Shown: piece after piece, positions 9,940 through 22,199 of the stretch
Layout: each line of letters starts with the position of its first letter
How positions within the stretch are numbered: the first letter of the stretch is position 1
From: Aphrophora alni
Taxonomy: Eukaryota > Arthropoda > Insecta > Hemiptera > Aphrophoridae
Assembly (NCBI GenBank): GCA_963513935.1
Contig: OY740768.1
Location: 38,682,368-38,746,367, forward strand
Reading direction: 5' to 3'
DNA length: 64,000 nucleotides
Position numbers and translations under genes: made by a program
The notes under the pieces: generated by a model
The model's database searches: none
Told to the model about the DNA's origin: nothing
What the model saw: only the letters and a program-made list of their open reading frames with translations

Positions 9940-12300
9940 TACAACTTGCATTATGCATGTACAAAATAAGTTTGTTAATTCAGAGTAAATTGGTTGTCAG
10001 TTTTAGGCTTAATTAATTCATCAATTTGGAAGTACATTAAAAAGCCCAGTTATTTATAAATTAAAATATCCTATGTAGACCTAGGCCTAAAAGCAAGTTC
10101 TTGAGGAACTTGTTCCTAAGCTAATAATGGAAAGACTCTTTATTTAATAACATTATCAAATATATTGTCGATATGATAATTAATATCAGACCAAAGTTAT
10201 CATTTAAGATGGTTAACTATTGGACACATGCTAACATAAGATTTCAAAAACAGCCTATGATAGAGGTACCGGGAAGATTAAAGAGGGAATAAATGCATGA
10301 CAGACTTTAATCTACAAGCGGAAATAATATCACTCTGAACATATTCTTACCTCAATTACTTAAAATTCCTCAATCCATTATAAAGGAAACCAATATCTCC
10401 ATTAAGTGCCAAGGTTAGTACGAGTTTGAATTTGTATGCGACCTTATTCAATTCATAATAAACTATCATTTTAGGAGTTCCAAATTATAACTGATTGCCT
10501 TATTAACCTAACTGACTTGTTTACGACACGTGTAAAGAACACGAAATAAGTTGTCAAAATATAAATTATAGTAAAAATCTAACTCATTTCTAATATACCT
10601 AACTATAAACAACTCACAATATGGCGAAGTCGTATTCATTTCATTCTCATTCTCACTTTTCACTCTAGTCTCTACAGTCTACACTCTAGTCGTCTAGTCA
10701 GTCAAGGATCAAGTCTATTAGTATTAAAAATTCAGTACAGAATTCAGTCTATTCATTGGAATACTGGAATTTACTTCTATGTTCCGTGCTGTTTATAACC
10801 ATAGATTGCCAGTTGGTTTGAACTTAGAGGTGGGAAAATTAGTGTTCGTTTTAGGTTCTAGTGCCTAGTATGTATCAAAATTATCTGTGGTTGTGTACGT
10901 AAACCTATATAATTTCTCAAATTTCTGGACAGTATTTTTGTCAATTGGTATTTTGTCTAAGGTCACAAACCTTAGATACATATATATATATATTTGTTGA
11001 AATTAAAAGATATAAGACTAAAGCTCTCGTATTTAATGTTATGCGTAATTTACTTTAATAATCCATAGCTGCAATATTAAATTTCTAAATTACCTATGTC
11101 GCACAGCAGTAAACCAGATATGGTGATGTCTCAAAATTTGTTTTTTTAATATAATAAATTTTCCAAAATTTATATCGCTAAACAAGAATATAAATAAAGA
11201 AAGAATATGTTTATATCATTGAACTTATGAGGAGTTACCTAATAATTGCTATCATAGTGTAACTTAGAACAAATAACTTAAATTACACTTACATAGAAAA
11301 TAAACAGTACATATCCCATTGTAAAAATAAAATAAAATAGCCTAACAAAGTGATTTTTTTTACCTTGAAAATCCGTAGCACGTCTGTGAGTGCTTACCAG
11401 ACCAAAGAGTAACAACCTTTGAATCTGGTAAGCTAATGCTCTGCCGAAAACGTATTTGCTGTTTTTATTCAGTAGCCAGACATCTCGGTCCTTGGTCAGG
11501 AAGTATTCGTGATAGGGGAGGAATCAGAATCTCCATATTCAGATGCGGGTCTTGCTTGATGATCAACCAGGCTGGTTGAAGACGATACTATTGGCCCCAG
11601 AGTTCTGGGGTATATGGAAATGATCGAAAGTGATCTAAGAGTGTACCCGTTCCCGAGTCTCGTCTGCAACCACCTAACACGTAATGCTCGTCAACTCATT
11701 CATGGTTTCTACAATTTCAAACGCCCATCCGCGAAGAGGCAACGATCATCGTCCGATTAGCCGGACTATTTTGATGAATGGAAAAAAATAATTTGGACGT
11801 AATAAACCAGGGACCTGCTCCAAGATTCCTTATTGTCCGTAACAGTGCTGAAGGCTGAGATCTGTCTTTGATCTAACCCTTTATGATTAAGAAAACCATA
11901 ACTCCAGCTACAGTAATAGTTCGTTCCATTAGGAAACTTCCGAATGGGACTATATTGATTCTAATAAACAGAGTCGCTCTCTGTTGAGGACGAGGAATTT
12001 CTTTTTCGATGTTGTTATCGTATAGTGTTGAACCTCACAAGGGCTTAAATTTTAGAGGTATTATTTCTTGTCATGACCTATTGGGGGATAACACAGAGTA
12101 AAGAACTTACTGAACTGCACTTTATATTGTGGAATGAGTTTTCCGTGCCTAAAATGGTGAGAAAAACCAACCAGCTTTTTAATATTAACTTTTAGAACTT
12201 CAAATCTTTTAGAGCGAGTGTTTGCTAGATTCTACAATCTAGTTCGTGGACAGTGTGTGGCATAAAAGACCACAAATGTGAAGGGTGCAATATTGAGGCA
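9940..12300. other. No recognisable gene
   Basis: From 9940 to about 11370 the sequence is AT-rich and non-coding in appearance. From 11370 to 12300 GC content is higher and short open segments occur in several frames, but I recognise no protein. This part may belong to the mobile element whose fragment lies at 12532-13205. Confidence 0.35.
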
Positions 12301-12531
12301 AAGTGTACAAATCCCTAGTCCCAAATTCATATTGATCGTGTAAGGAACTAGGTGAGATGGTTCGTGTACTTGCAGCTCAGATAAAACAACTAATAGGAGT
12401 GCTTAATCTATAAAATATACTGCATCAGAAGCTAAATCTGCACCTTCACCACTAAAAAACCTGAAATTTATACTTATAACTGTACAGGTGGTTAAACAAA
12501 AATCACAATCAGTATCATCTGTTCTAACATC

Positions 12532-13205
12532 TTGTTAAAGTTGAGAACAATAATACTTGAGGCAAGCCCAGTACACCACTGGTTGTTACTACCAAGTCTA
12601 CAAAATGAAAATAAGGGAGGGGCGAGTTCTTCAAAACACCTTCCAAAATTACCTGCGGCGTCCTCCCAGTTTTTAACACCTGACGTTCCAGTCGTTGAGG
12701 TAGCTATTGAGTTCGACCTGAAACATCTAAAATTAAAACACCTGATGATAATTCAAGTCTGCAGAAGCACCAAACGGCTGCTGAGCCTGCTGATCAGAAT
12801 AACTTCGTGTTTAAATACTTAATGAACCAAGAGTCTAAGCAACGTAGGTCTAGAAATAAAGGGAACCCACGACCAAGAACGGTTACAAAATACTTTATAA
12901 GACAATCAAATGGTCGAGTATTGAATGTGTGTAATAACACGTTTCTCTCCATCATCACATTTTCCCCAAAAAGGGTGAATATATTAGCTAAGCCTTTACA
13001 AGATTCAGGTGAGTGTCCACCTGAAAGGCATGGTGAGGCTAGGACAAAGCCTAAGGATTTTAGCACAACTCAATCAATAATTGATTACATAAAAACATTA
13101 AAGTGCTCTGAAAGCCATTATGGCCGGGATAAGAGCACCCGTGGTTATCCATTATATCTTAACCCTGAGTTAGGATATAATTATATACTTGACCTTGTAG
13201 GGTAA
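12532..13205 (+). pseudogene. Fragment of a multicopy transposon-like protein (VCxxxFL...KRV...SHYxR type)
   Basis: The open segment 12807-13205 encodes 132 residues. Landmarks run in order: a K/R-rich start (SKQRRSRNKGNPRPRTVTKY), VCNNTFLSIITFSPKRV, RHGEARTKPKDF, IIDYIKTL, SESHYGRDKSTRGYPLYLNP. This order resembles a large family of repetitive, function-unknown genes in hemipterans and other invertebrates that carry VCxxxFL..., KRV, RGKH..RP and SHYxR..YL blocks and are suspected DDE transposases. That attribution is from memory of the pattern, not a search. An upstream open segment (12532-12822) overlaps in another frame and may be the broken N-terminal part. The downstream catalytic half is absent, so it is called a fragment. 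Confidence 0.45.
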
Positions 13206-16200
13206 ACATTCGTATACAAACCTATTTTAACGTATAGGTAATAATTTATTGACATCATCTCTTGTACTAACATAACCAAAGCAGGATTCTCTTGTTTTAA
13301 AGTAGGACTCTCTTGTTTTAAATTGTTGTTTTCTTACATAAATAATGTATTTGGTGCATTGAAAATGGGGTTGGGACAAATGTCATAATCAGTAGGATGT
13401 GAATTGTACATAATAAGGTGCTAGTCCATATTTAACGATTTCACAAAATAGAAGCAAATATTCAACATGTATGCTACAATCCATATTTACCCCTCTTTCT
13501 CTAGTTGATTGGTTAGAGCTCTTTACTCGTGTTTCTTCTGTTTTTGTTTTAATGAAATATTTTTCAGTTTCGATAATATTCTTTCATTGAGTTTTTTGCA
13601 CCCACATCTCCTAATTCCCTTTATTCAAAATTTTTATTTTCAAGGCAATGCTGGTTAATTCTACTCACTAATTTTGTGAAATATTCAATCTAGCTGCTAT
13701 TTAGCTTTGTGTGTATCGTTATTCCTAAAAAAAAAAACTCTTACAGTCGTAATTTTACGAGATGAAAGATTAGTTTTCTTACCCATATTCTCAAAATATT
13801 TATATTTTAAAATCAAAGTTCCAAAAAAGAAACCACCAGCAGAAACCAAATAACTATATAAAGAGCAATGCTTAATAATTAATAAATATAAAAAAACACA
13901 ATTGCAAACAATATTTCCGATAAACAATTAATCGATCAATACTTGAGAATTTGTTTTCTTAAAGAAACAAAAAAGTACAGAAACCACTAACAGAGAAACA
14001 GATGATTATTAATTTAACATTATTCCAGTATAAGTTAGCTGATACACATCAGTTTCACCAACCCAAGGTTTAATTTGAATATTATATTTACTGTTCTCAT
14101 TTTCATAAATTTTTAATATAAAAAAAAAAAAATCATCATTGCAACTTCTGATAACCAATCGAAAGTGAGGGTTTCCGGTTGTGTATTTTATTTTAGTGTT
14201 CCAAATTTTACTATTTTAAATTTAATTTGAAATAAAAATACAATTTATCTTTTTAGTTCATTAATTTTGGTAACAGTTTCACCAAATTCTAACAGAATGC
14301 GTGGGCAGTACCAAAAATTGAATTATTCAGTAAGTCATCAGTTTTTACAATATTATTAGAATCTACACTGTAGAAAATTTTTTAACTAGAATTGAAAGAT
14401 GAATTTTTGCTTCCTAATTTTGGAATTTGTGTCTCGTTTTTAATTCATGTCAAAACAGGAAAAATTTTGTTAGCTTTGACCAAATCACTACCAAAAATAG
14501 AAACTGTAATATAATTATTTATTATTCTTTTAAAAATACTTTTTGGTCATACTGCTTCAAAAACAGCTGTTTTCAATACATGTATGACGGTCTGCCAAGT
14601 AACGATCAAGAAACGTCGAAGCTTCTCTCATATATATATATATTTAAATTAAAATGTAAGGAAAGAATTCCTAAACATGAGTTTATGATTTGTTTGAATC
14701 ATTTAAAATACAAAATAGATAATGCTATGTATGTGGAATAAATTTATTGACTGTAAATTTTGGATTGTTTTTGTACAAATGTAATAAACAGATTTCTGTC
14801 AAATTCAAACACTTTTTCTATTGATGCTAACAAATTAGTATCGCTGCCAAGTAACAGCTCATAAACAAAGTACCTAGTATTTCTACTTTGATTTTTGATA
14901 TTTAATTTAGTTCTTTATTGATGACTTGGTAAATAAAACATGGTTGTAGTTCTTTTTTTATCTAACAAAATATTAAAAAATTGATTTTATACCGACAACA
15001 AATTTATTAACAATCAGTATGTCTTGATTCTTTTCATGAGATATAGATGGTAAAGTACATCTTCATCCACTTACCACTTCAATTAGGTTTTATACTGTGT
15101 TATATGAAAGTAATTGTAAGTTAATATTTTTTGACAAATTTGGTTGAATTTATGATTTTTGTGAACTTTTTTTTAATGATAAAAGAAGCATTTTTACACT
15201 AAACTTTATGTACATTTCTCACATTTTTTGTTACGTGAAAGTAATTTGTTAATTAGTTTTGACATGATTTTGTTTAATTCATAATTTTTATCTAATTTAT
15301 TTATATTTTATCATAATAAGTAGCTTTATTTTACTGAACTGTACATTTCTCTTGTGTTTATATTCTTATTAATAAATAACAAATCTTGCAAAGAAGTTAT
15401 ATTATTCAAAGTAGTTCTATTATCTATACATAAATATGTCTTCTATAAAATTGGTCATATGCAAACAATTTTAAAACAAATTTGTTATGAAATGTGAGGT
15501 GAGTCAGGAATAAATTTAAGTAAATAATAATGCTCAAACGTATAATGCAATCAATTATTACCATTAACAGTTAAGGAGATGTTTTAAAAATATTTTTTAG
15601 CTCTCCTGGAAATTTTACTTAGCAGTTTAAAAAAAATGAAATATTGTTTTTTGCGATAGTTTTATCATATTAAAGAAGAAAACCAAATAGGTCTATATTT
15701 GACACATTGGAAATTTTTATGATGAAAAATTATTAATATGGATTAATCAGACATTTGTGTACTTCTAAAGCTATGCCTGAGCAGTCAAATTTAATACTAA
15801 ATACAAACATGATAAGAAAAAACTATCAAACACAGGACTGCACTACACAAAAATGACAAACAACTGACTGTAATGTTTATATGATTGAACAACCTTCTGC
15901 CCCTTTTTTCAAAGGTCTAATTATTTCTCACTTGGGACCTAAGGGACAAAATTTTAGCGTTATTTAAAGTTGAAGCATATTTATTTAGGATTTTATTAAA
16001 AAAGGCCATAATGGGTACACTGATAGGATTGTCCAATAGCTTTATATATTATTACGTTATAGTTAGTTTTTTGATGTATTATCTAGTCTTTTCTCAATTA
16101 AATTTATAATTTTTGGACCAAATATGATCAGCTATTTTTGATTTATCCGTTAACCCTTCTTATTTTTAGTCATCCATTGTGTAGTGCTGGCCATGTCTAG

Positions 16201-16366
16201 TGGCTTTTTCTGATTACATTTTGTATTTAGTCTTAGTTTTAACTACTCAGGTCTAGCTCTAAGTCTGGGTTCCTTTCTAGTGTATAATTTTAGTTTTCAA
16301 CATCTCTCTAGGCTACTAAGCTATAAATAAATGTTAAGCTTGACTTATGAGATAATATTAGCTAGA
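13206..16366. other. AT-rich stretch, no gene recognised
   Basis: Only short, low-complexity open frames (for example 14427-14741) without recognisable domains or splice structure. I see nothing supportable here. Confidence 0.35.
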
Positions 16367-16470
16367 ATAAAACTCAAACACAAGTTCTCACAAAAATTAC
16401 GTTTACTAAATAAAACACGTTTCAATGACAAAGTCGTCATCCTCAGTGTAACATGAGCTTCAATAACTAA
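16367..16470 (-). repeat. Dispersed repeat end with hammerhead-like core
   Basis: Homologous to 24117-24212 and to the arms of the 3417-3590 element ('ctcaaacacaag(t/a)tctcacaaaa'). On the minus strand it contains CTGAGGA, then a small imperfect hairpin (TGACGAC-TTT-GTCATT), then GAAACGTG. This looks like the end of a dispersed retroelement, possibly Penelope-like (inference). Confidence 0.5.
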
Positions 16471-19059
16471 GCTATATTGGTGTTTTCCACTTTCCTATGG
16501 AAATTGATTTTAACTCTCGAAACGTTGTGTATTTGTTTTTATATACCCAAATGATGGTAAATGTCTGATTAAACCATATTAATAATTGATTTTGAAATAC
16601 ACTGTCCAGTGCTTAACAAATCGTATAGTCCACAGAGTCTTGCACAAATTAAAGATGCGCATACAAAACTTGAATCCATGGTCATAGCTAGTATAAGAAT
16701 AAATAGTATTTATTTAAATTATTTGTGTCCGTTTTAATATAGTTAAATTTCTAGTTGCAAAAATTTGATAATATGGTGAGGGAGGGATTGTTGTTGTAGA
16801 AAGATTGACTTCCAGCAAGCCATTGTAATACACAGATTTTGAATTTTTGAATATGAGATGAAGCTCGCGGTAAAATAGATAAATGCTGTCATTGGTTTAA
16901 ATGAAACGGAAGTTAATAAAGTCAACCAAAAATGGACTTAATTGCTGTTTCCAAAATAATGAGATAGATTAAAATAAATTTCCAAAAATGTATCTATAAC
17001 AATGTTTAGTCTTAAGTAGTAGAACAATGTGGTTTAAGAAAGATGCGTTTTAAAATGTAATCGAGAAGTGTTAGTCAAACTATAAACATTTGCAATTTAG
17101 TCTAGTCAGCCTAAGTGCAAAAAGTCTAGGATGAACGTTCAAAGTGAACGAACGTGGTTTCGTTTGGGGAAGGAGTTGATTTGTAGACAATGAAATTTGT
17201 ATTAAAGTGATTTTTATAAGGAATAAACAATGAATTACTAATATTTTAAAATCAATTAATATTAGACTCAGTTACTAGACAATGTTGCAGATAGATAGAC
17301 GTATTTTGTGAATGAAAGCTGAAGCACATGGTGTGAATTGAACTTTATTCGGAATATAGACAATTTAAGCGGAATTGTAATCAGAAAGACTCTGAATACT
17401 AATATGAACTGTAATATGAACATAAATTGAAACCTGAGACAATCAACTTAGGCACTACGTTAAAAATGGCGAACTTCAGTCAACCTTCAAGAAGAGATCT
17501 TCATGCTACAAGGAAAGTCTACCTTGGAGAGTACTACAAAGTGGTAACACAAATAAATAACAGACAATCTTATTTTATATTTTTTTGTAAAAAAGGAGAC
17601 TCATGATGAAATATTAATTATGACTAAAATATGTTAAAATTTTTTTGATGAATAAATTAAAATGTAATAAGTACTTTTAAGAATGCTATACTAAAAATTT
17701 AATAGAAAATTTCTAACTTTTTTAATATGAGACAAAGATTCTCATATAAAATTTAATTGATTAAAGTTGCAACTAATTTTAAAAGTAAAGTCATTTACAA
17801 GAAGGTCTCTTCAAGACAAAATAATTCTTTTTATTTTTAACATGATATAATTTTAAATAATAATCTTATGTGTGTGTATTAATAATATATATATTGGAAT
17901 AAATTACATGTTCAGTTTCAGAAACACAAAAAAGGACTTCTTATTTTACCATATAGGCTAACCACTGGAAAGTACACTTTTAAATTAATCAAGCTGAGCA
18001 AATTTCTTTTAAAAACAAATTAAACTCAAAACCTCTAATTTTTTAATTACTACAATTGTCGCACCAACTGTGGGGCAATTAGTTAATAAAGAAACACCTA
18101 AATTTTTAATTATTTCACCATGATTTTACTATTATAAATCGTAGGTCATAGGTTTATCATTAACTGACAAGTATATTATTTAATTTCGTAGGCCTTGGTT
18201 ACTTATTGTTCAGGATCTATGTAAGTTGGAATTAGTAATTCTTGGCTAAATTGGGTTGTTTCTTGACTTTGCGCTTTTCCGGCACATCCTAATATGAATT
18301 TCGGTTGAAGTGATCTTCTAACCTTCTAGTTGGGAATTCATGAACCTACATAGAGGAGTTTTCGGGTGAAAACTAGTGGCATTAGTTCAATGGGTTGTTT
18401 TACGATAAAATAAGTGTTAGCATTTGTTGCAACCTTATTAAAATCAGTAATGAATTACAAATACGTTACACAGATGTTGTTAAATTGTTTCATAGTTACA
18501 ATAATGAAAAAATAACACAAATAGTGACAATTTCAAACATTTAATTTAATTATACAAGGAATATAAAACAGTACTTTGACATGTAGCCTAATGAAATTAA
18601 ATCTATAAAATAGACCATATGGAGTAGGTGCCCCTTGAGAATACTAGATTTTGGTAAAAATTGATGAAAGGATTGGGGTGATAAGAGAAGACCGAAAGTA
18701 ATTTTATTTAGTTTTAATTATGTATTGATTTTTATAAAATTCATGATATTTATAGGGTTAAAAAAGAGCTGATACAGTGAGAAAAAATAACTGTATTGAA
18801 AATAAATCACCAGATCTTTAAAACATTTAGATTTTATATGAAATAATTAAAATATTGGAATTCAATTAACAGGAAATTAAACATGAATATTTTAAACAAA
18901 GAAATGAGAATAAATAGGTGTAAACAATGGTGGTCTGCATTGTTTGTAGTTGCCTAGCAAATTCATCATTTTTTTTTTGGCAAAAATGCTCTCTGCAGGC
19001 ATCAAAATTAATAGTAATTTTATAATTTAAATATTTGGGAATAAATTTAGAACAAAATT

Positions 19060-19902
19060 ATGGTGAAAACTACAAAATTGGTGAATCTTGTGTGTGAAGC
19101 CGTACAGGATCTACAAGAAAGAAATGGTTCTACCATTCATGACATTACAGCATACCATGCAAGTTTATCAGACTTTCCCAATAGTGAAAGTGTAACACCT
19201 AAAAGAATACATTTAGCATTAAAAACTGCTGTAAATCAGGGTTTATTACACAAAACTCTAGATGGAAAGTATATATTGAATTGTGGAAGAGAATGCTGTT
19301 CAATTACGAGCAATGAATGTGATGATAAAAAAAAAAAATGTGCGAAAAAGAAATTGAAATGTAAAAAGCTATCATCTCGTAAAAGAAGATTAAAGAAAAG
19401 GTGCAGAAGTAGGTCAAGGAAAAGGCATAGAAGCAAACATCGTAGATGTCAAAGGCGTAGAGCCAAACATAGTAGAAAACGAAGTTGCAGATCCAAACAT
19501 AGTAGAAGTCGAAGACGCAAATCCAAATATAGTAGAAGTCGAAGGGGCAAACATAGTAGAAGTCGAAGGGGCAAACATAGTAGAAGTCGAAGGGGCAAAC
19601 ATAGTAGAAGTCGAAGATGCAAACATAGTAGAAGTCGAAGGGGCAAGCGTAGTAGAAGTCGAAGTGGCAAACATAGTAGAAGTCGAAGTTGCAGATGCAG
19701 ATTCAAACATAGTAGAAGTCGAAGGGGCAAATCCAAATATAGTAGAAGTCGAAGGTGCAAATCCAAACATAGTAGAAGTCGAAGGCGTAGATCTAAACAT
19801 AGTAGAAGACGAAATTGCAGATCCAAACATAGAAGAAGTCGAAGGAGAAAATTAAAACATAGTAGATGTTTAAGGAGCAGATCCAAACATGTTCGAAGCT
19901 AA
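19060..19902 (+). CDS. Linker-histone (H15) domain protein with Arg/Ser-repeat protamine-like tail
   Basis: Predicted 280-residue basic nuclear protein. Residues about 4-75 form a linker-histone-type winged helix: a first helix LVNLVCEAVQDLQERNGST, a second around ITAYH, a third around RIHLALKTAVNQG, then LLHKTLDGKYIL, matching the H1/H5 beta-wing. A Cys/Lys-rich linker follows (about 80-110). From residue about 137 to the end there is an array of 8-residue units of type HSRSRRGK, encoded by 24-bp tandem repeats. Lys/Arg/Ser plus scattered Cys is the composition of protamine-like sperm chromatin proteins, which condense DNA and cross-link by disulfides. A role in sperm chromatin is therefore inferred, not shown. 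The ATG at 19060 sits directly before the H15 helix, and the upstream context (AAATTATGG) is acceptable. The ORF ends at TAA 19900-19902, two bases before a consensus donor AG|GTACAG, and a phase-matched exon of the same composition lies at 21725. It could be intronless or a two-exon gene with a nonsense change. Confidence 0.75.
   Translation: MVKTTKLVNLVCEAVQDLQERNGSTIHDITAYHASLSDFPNSESVTPKRIHLALKTAVNQGLLHKTLDGKYILNCGRECCSITSNECDDKKKKCAKKKLKCKKLSSRKRRLKKRCRSRSRKRHRSKHRRCQRRRAKHSRKRSCRSKHSRSRRRKSKYSRSRRGKHSRSRRGKHSRSRRGKHSRSRRCKHSRSRRGKRSRSRSGKHSRSRSCRCRFKHSRSRRGKSKYSRSRRCKSKHSRSRRRRSKHSRRRNCRSKHRRSRRRKLKHSRCLRSRSKHVRS
19468..19890 (+). repeat. 24-bp in-frame tandem repeat in the protamine-like tail
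   Basis: The unit is roughly CATAGTAGAAGTCGAAGGGGCAAA (8 codons: H S R S R R G K). At least 12 partly diverged copies occur; the most identical run is 19548-19640. All variation keeps the frame, and codons for R, S, K and C predominate. Because of the repeat, both minus-strand and other plus frames are also open. Those are shadows. Confidence 0.85.
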
Positions 19903-20575
19903 AGGTACAGTTATATTAGTTCCATAACTCAAATTAGTACACGGTTTCTTTGTAACTTGCCTACTGCTTCTATGGTGGCAAAAGGCTACTTCAGACCATT
20001 TGAGATATATTTATATTTTTAACAACAATAAAAATAAGTGAAAACAAGGTTAAAGACAATCATTAATAGTAGTAATGTGTTACAAAATTATATATTTGTA
20101 GCAAGTTTACTATCACTATTTAGTTGGTAGATTATATGTTAGTACAATACATGTAAATGAAATCGGTTGATGTCCAAATTAGTGATGCATCATCATACTA
20201 AATAGAAATGTTCATCACTTTTTGAATTCACATATCTCAATCATAATTGGTCCAACCTACTCAATTTAGGTACCAATGAAATGTTTAAATGTTGATAGTT
20301 GGTCATCAAACTGGCTAAAAACTTTTCATGTTTTATATTTTGGACCACGTCCACAGTACTAAAAGATCTGGATCACTACCTACGACAATTGTGTAAATTC
20401 GTCCAATTTTATACATAGCCGATCATAATATTTTTAATTATTTTTGGATTTCTGTATTTTTAGTTTAATTTATAATAGAAATACTTGTTGTGTTATTTTT
20501 ATAGATTTTTTCATAATTACGCTTCTGTTTGTAAAAAAAAAAAAGAAACAAAAGGTTACAACATACTTTTAATTA

Positions 20576-21372
20576 CAGTACAACCCCTCTAATCCACCCT
20601 CGGGTGGTCTGTTGCTCCGGTTAATTCGACCGTGCTCGAGCTCACGAGTTTGTGCCGACTTGTTGATGACTCACAGCTTGTCGTGCGCCACATGCCATTG
20701 TTTACAGTTTGTTATCGCTTGCTCGCTTTCAGTGCTATGTCATCTCTCGTGTTGTTTCTATTGATTTGCTATAGTACTTGCTAGACTCATTGTTTGTTTT
20801 TCAACATGTCAGGAGGAAAACGTAAACACATAAATCTTTCACTAAATGAAAAATTAGCAGTGATACAAAGGCTGGACAAAGGAGAATCGCTCCAAAAAAT
20901 TGCAAAGGAACTCAATGTAGGCGTTACGACAATTAAGGATTGGAGAAAAAATCGGTAAGACATTGAATCATATACAATTATGATTATGGAAAACGATGGT
21001 GAGGAAACTGTGAACGAGGACTCGGACTGTGAAGAAGACGAACCCGCTACCTGGATTTCACACACAGATGCCAAGAACGCTTTCGACATCACCCTTCAGT
21101 ACATCGAGCAGAACCCAACTTCAACTCCAATGGACTTTTGTGGATTAAGAAATGGAGGGACACTGCATCTAAGTCTAGAATTTCATCTCCTAAACAAAAA
21201 TCTATAACTGACTTCTTTTCTAAGTAATTTGTTTGTTATTTTACTGTAAACTTTGACTTGTGACTTTTTAAAGTTTATATAACACTTATTTCACTGTAAA
21301 AAAGTCTCTACCTTTTTTGCGTTCCAACCATCCCCCCAGTCCCGAAGATGATGGATTAGAAGGGTTCTACTG
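20576..21372 (+). mobile_element. pogo/Tigger deletion derivative
   Basis: 797 bp flanked by TA (20574-20575 and 21373-21374), with inverted termini CAGTA(C/G)AACCC(C/T)TCTAATCC. It lies in the presumed intron of the H15 gene. It retains the transposase N-terminus (from ATG 20806: a CENP-B/pogo helix-turn-helix, KRKHINLSLNEKLAVIQRL, ending in a stop at 20956) and, after a large internal deletion of the DDE core, the acidic C-terminus (about 20980-21227). The tail has one frameshift near 21147. Its last residues form a Q-x-x-I-x-x-F-F motif (21195-21218), the PCNA-binding PIP-box type known from pogo-family transposases. Non-autonomous. Confidence 0.85.
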
Positions 21373-21724
21373 TACAAAAACTAAATGATTTGTTTTTATT
21401 TTATAAGATTAATGGAATTACCGAAACCAAGTATGGTAATTAATTATACAAATATTTTGTTGTTTTTCTAATTCTAACATAGCTGTACAAAAATAAAATT
21501 CACATCCCTCTTTCTTTTGACATTTTGAAGTTTTCTTCAATCCCTTATAAAATATGTGTTTATTTTGTTAAATATTGTGATGTCTTATTTGTACATTAAG
21601 TTAGACAACTTTTTAAAAATAAATTTTTTGTATGTATTAAAAAAAACTAACATTCTAGAGTTTTCTGAACAAAAAAAAAAAACATGATATGCTTTTGTCA
21701 AACATACAATTTTCTATGTCATAG

Positions 21725-21821
21725 ATCATCCAGAAGAGGGAAAGAATCAAAATGTAAAAGAAAATCTTATAAAAGGAGATGCCGTTGTCTTGATAATAAA
21801 ACTAATGCCACAAATATCTAA
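21725..21821 (+). CDS. Candidate second exon of the H15/protamine-like gene
   Basis: The acceptor TTTTCTATGTCATAG| is followed by A plus 31 codons and a TAA. The peptide is Lys/Arg-rich with three cysteines (for example SKCKRKSYKRRCRC), the same composition as the tail encoded at 19468-19890. The phase fits the donor AG|GTACAG at 19905: AG joined to A makes an Arg codon. However, the codon immediately before that AG is TAA. The exon is therefore reached in frame only if that stop is absent in other alleles, is read through, or is a sequence error. Otherwise this is a vestigial exon. Confidence 0.5.
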
Positions 21822-22199
21822 AAAGATTGTACTGTACATCAACCATTTTCTTTTGTAATTTGTAACCTGTACCGGTATTATGAAACAAAGTAACTATTTA
21901 AACCTTACTATATTTGTTTTGCTCTTTTTATTAATACCAAGCTGTTTTAAACAATTGCAATTTTTAACCAAATTACAGATCATTTTCAGGTTGAGGATTT
22001 ATTTGAATAATTACACACACTAAAACATTACTTTATAAAATCACAAAACAGGATGGAAATGTAATTTATAAATTACTGATGTGACTATATTTTTTAGTAG
22101 AAATACAAAAATATATATAAATACCGGTAATATATTTGTTCTAGATGTAATAGTCAAATAGACAATGTTGAGTTGATTAAAGGAAAAGTCCTAAATACA

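Noticed and set aside
19414..19886. Long minus-strand open frames (138 and 145 residues; Ser/Thr- and Leu-rich)
   Set aside because: Antisense shadows of the 24-bp coding repeat of the H15 protein.
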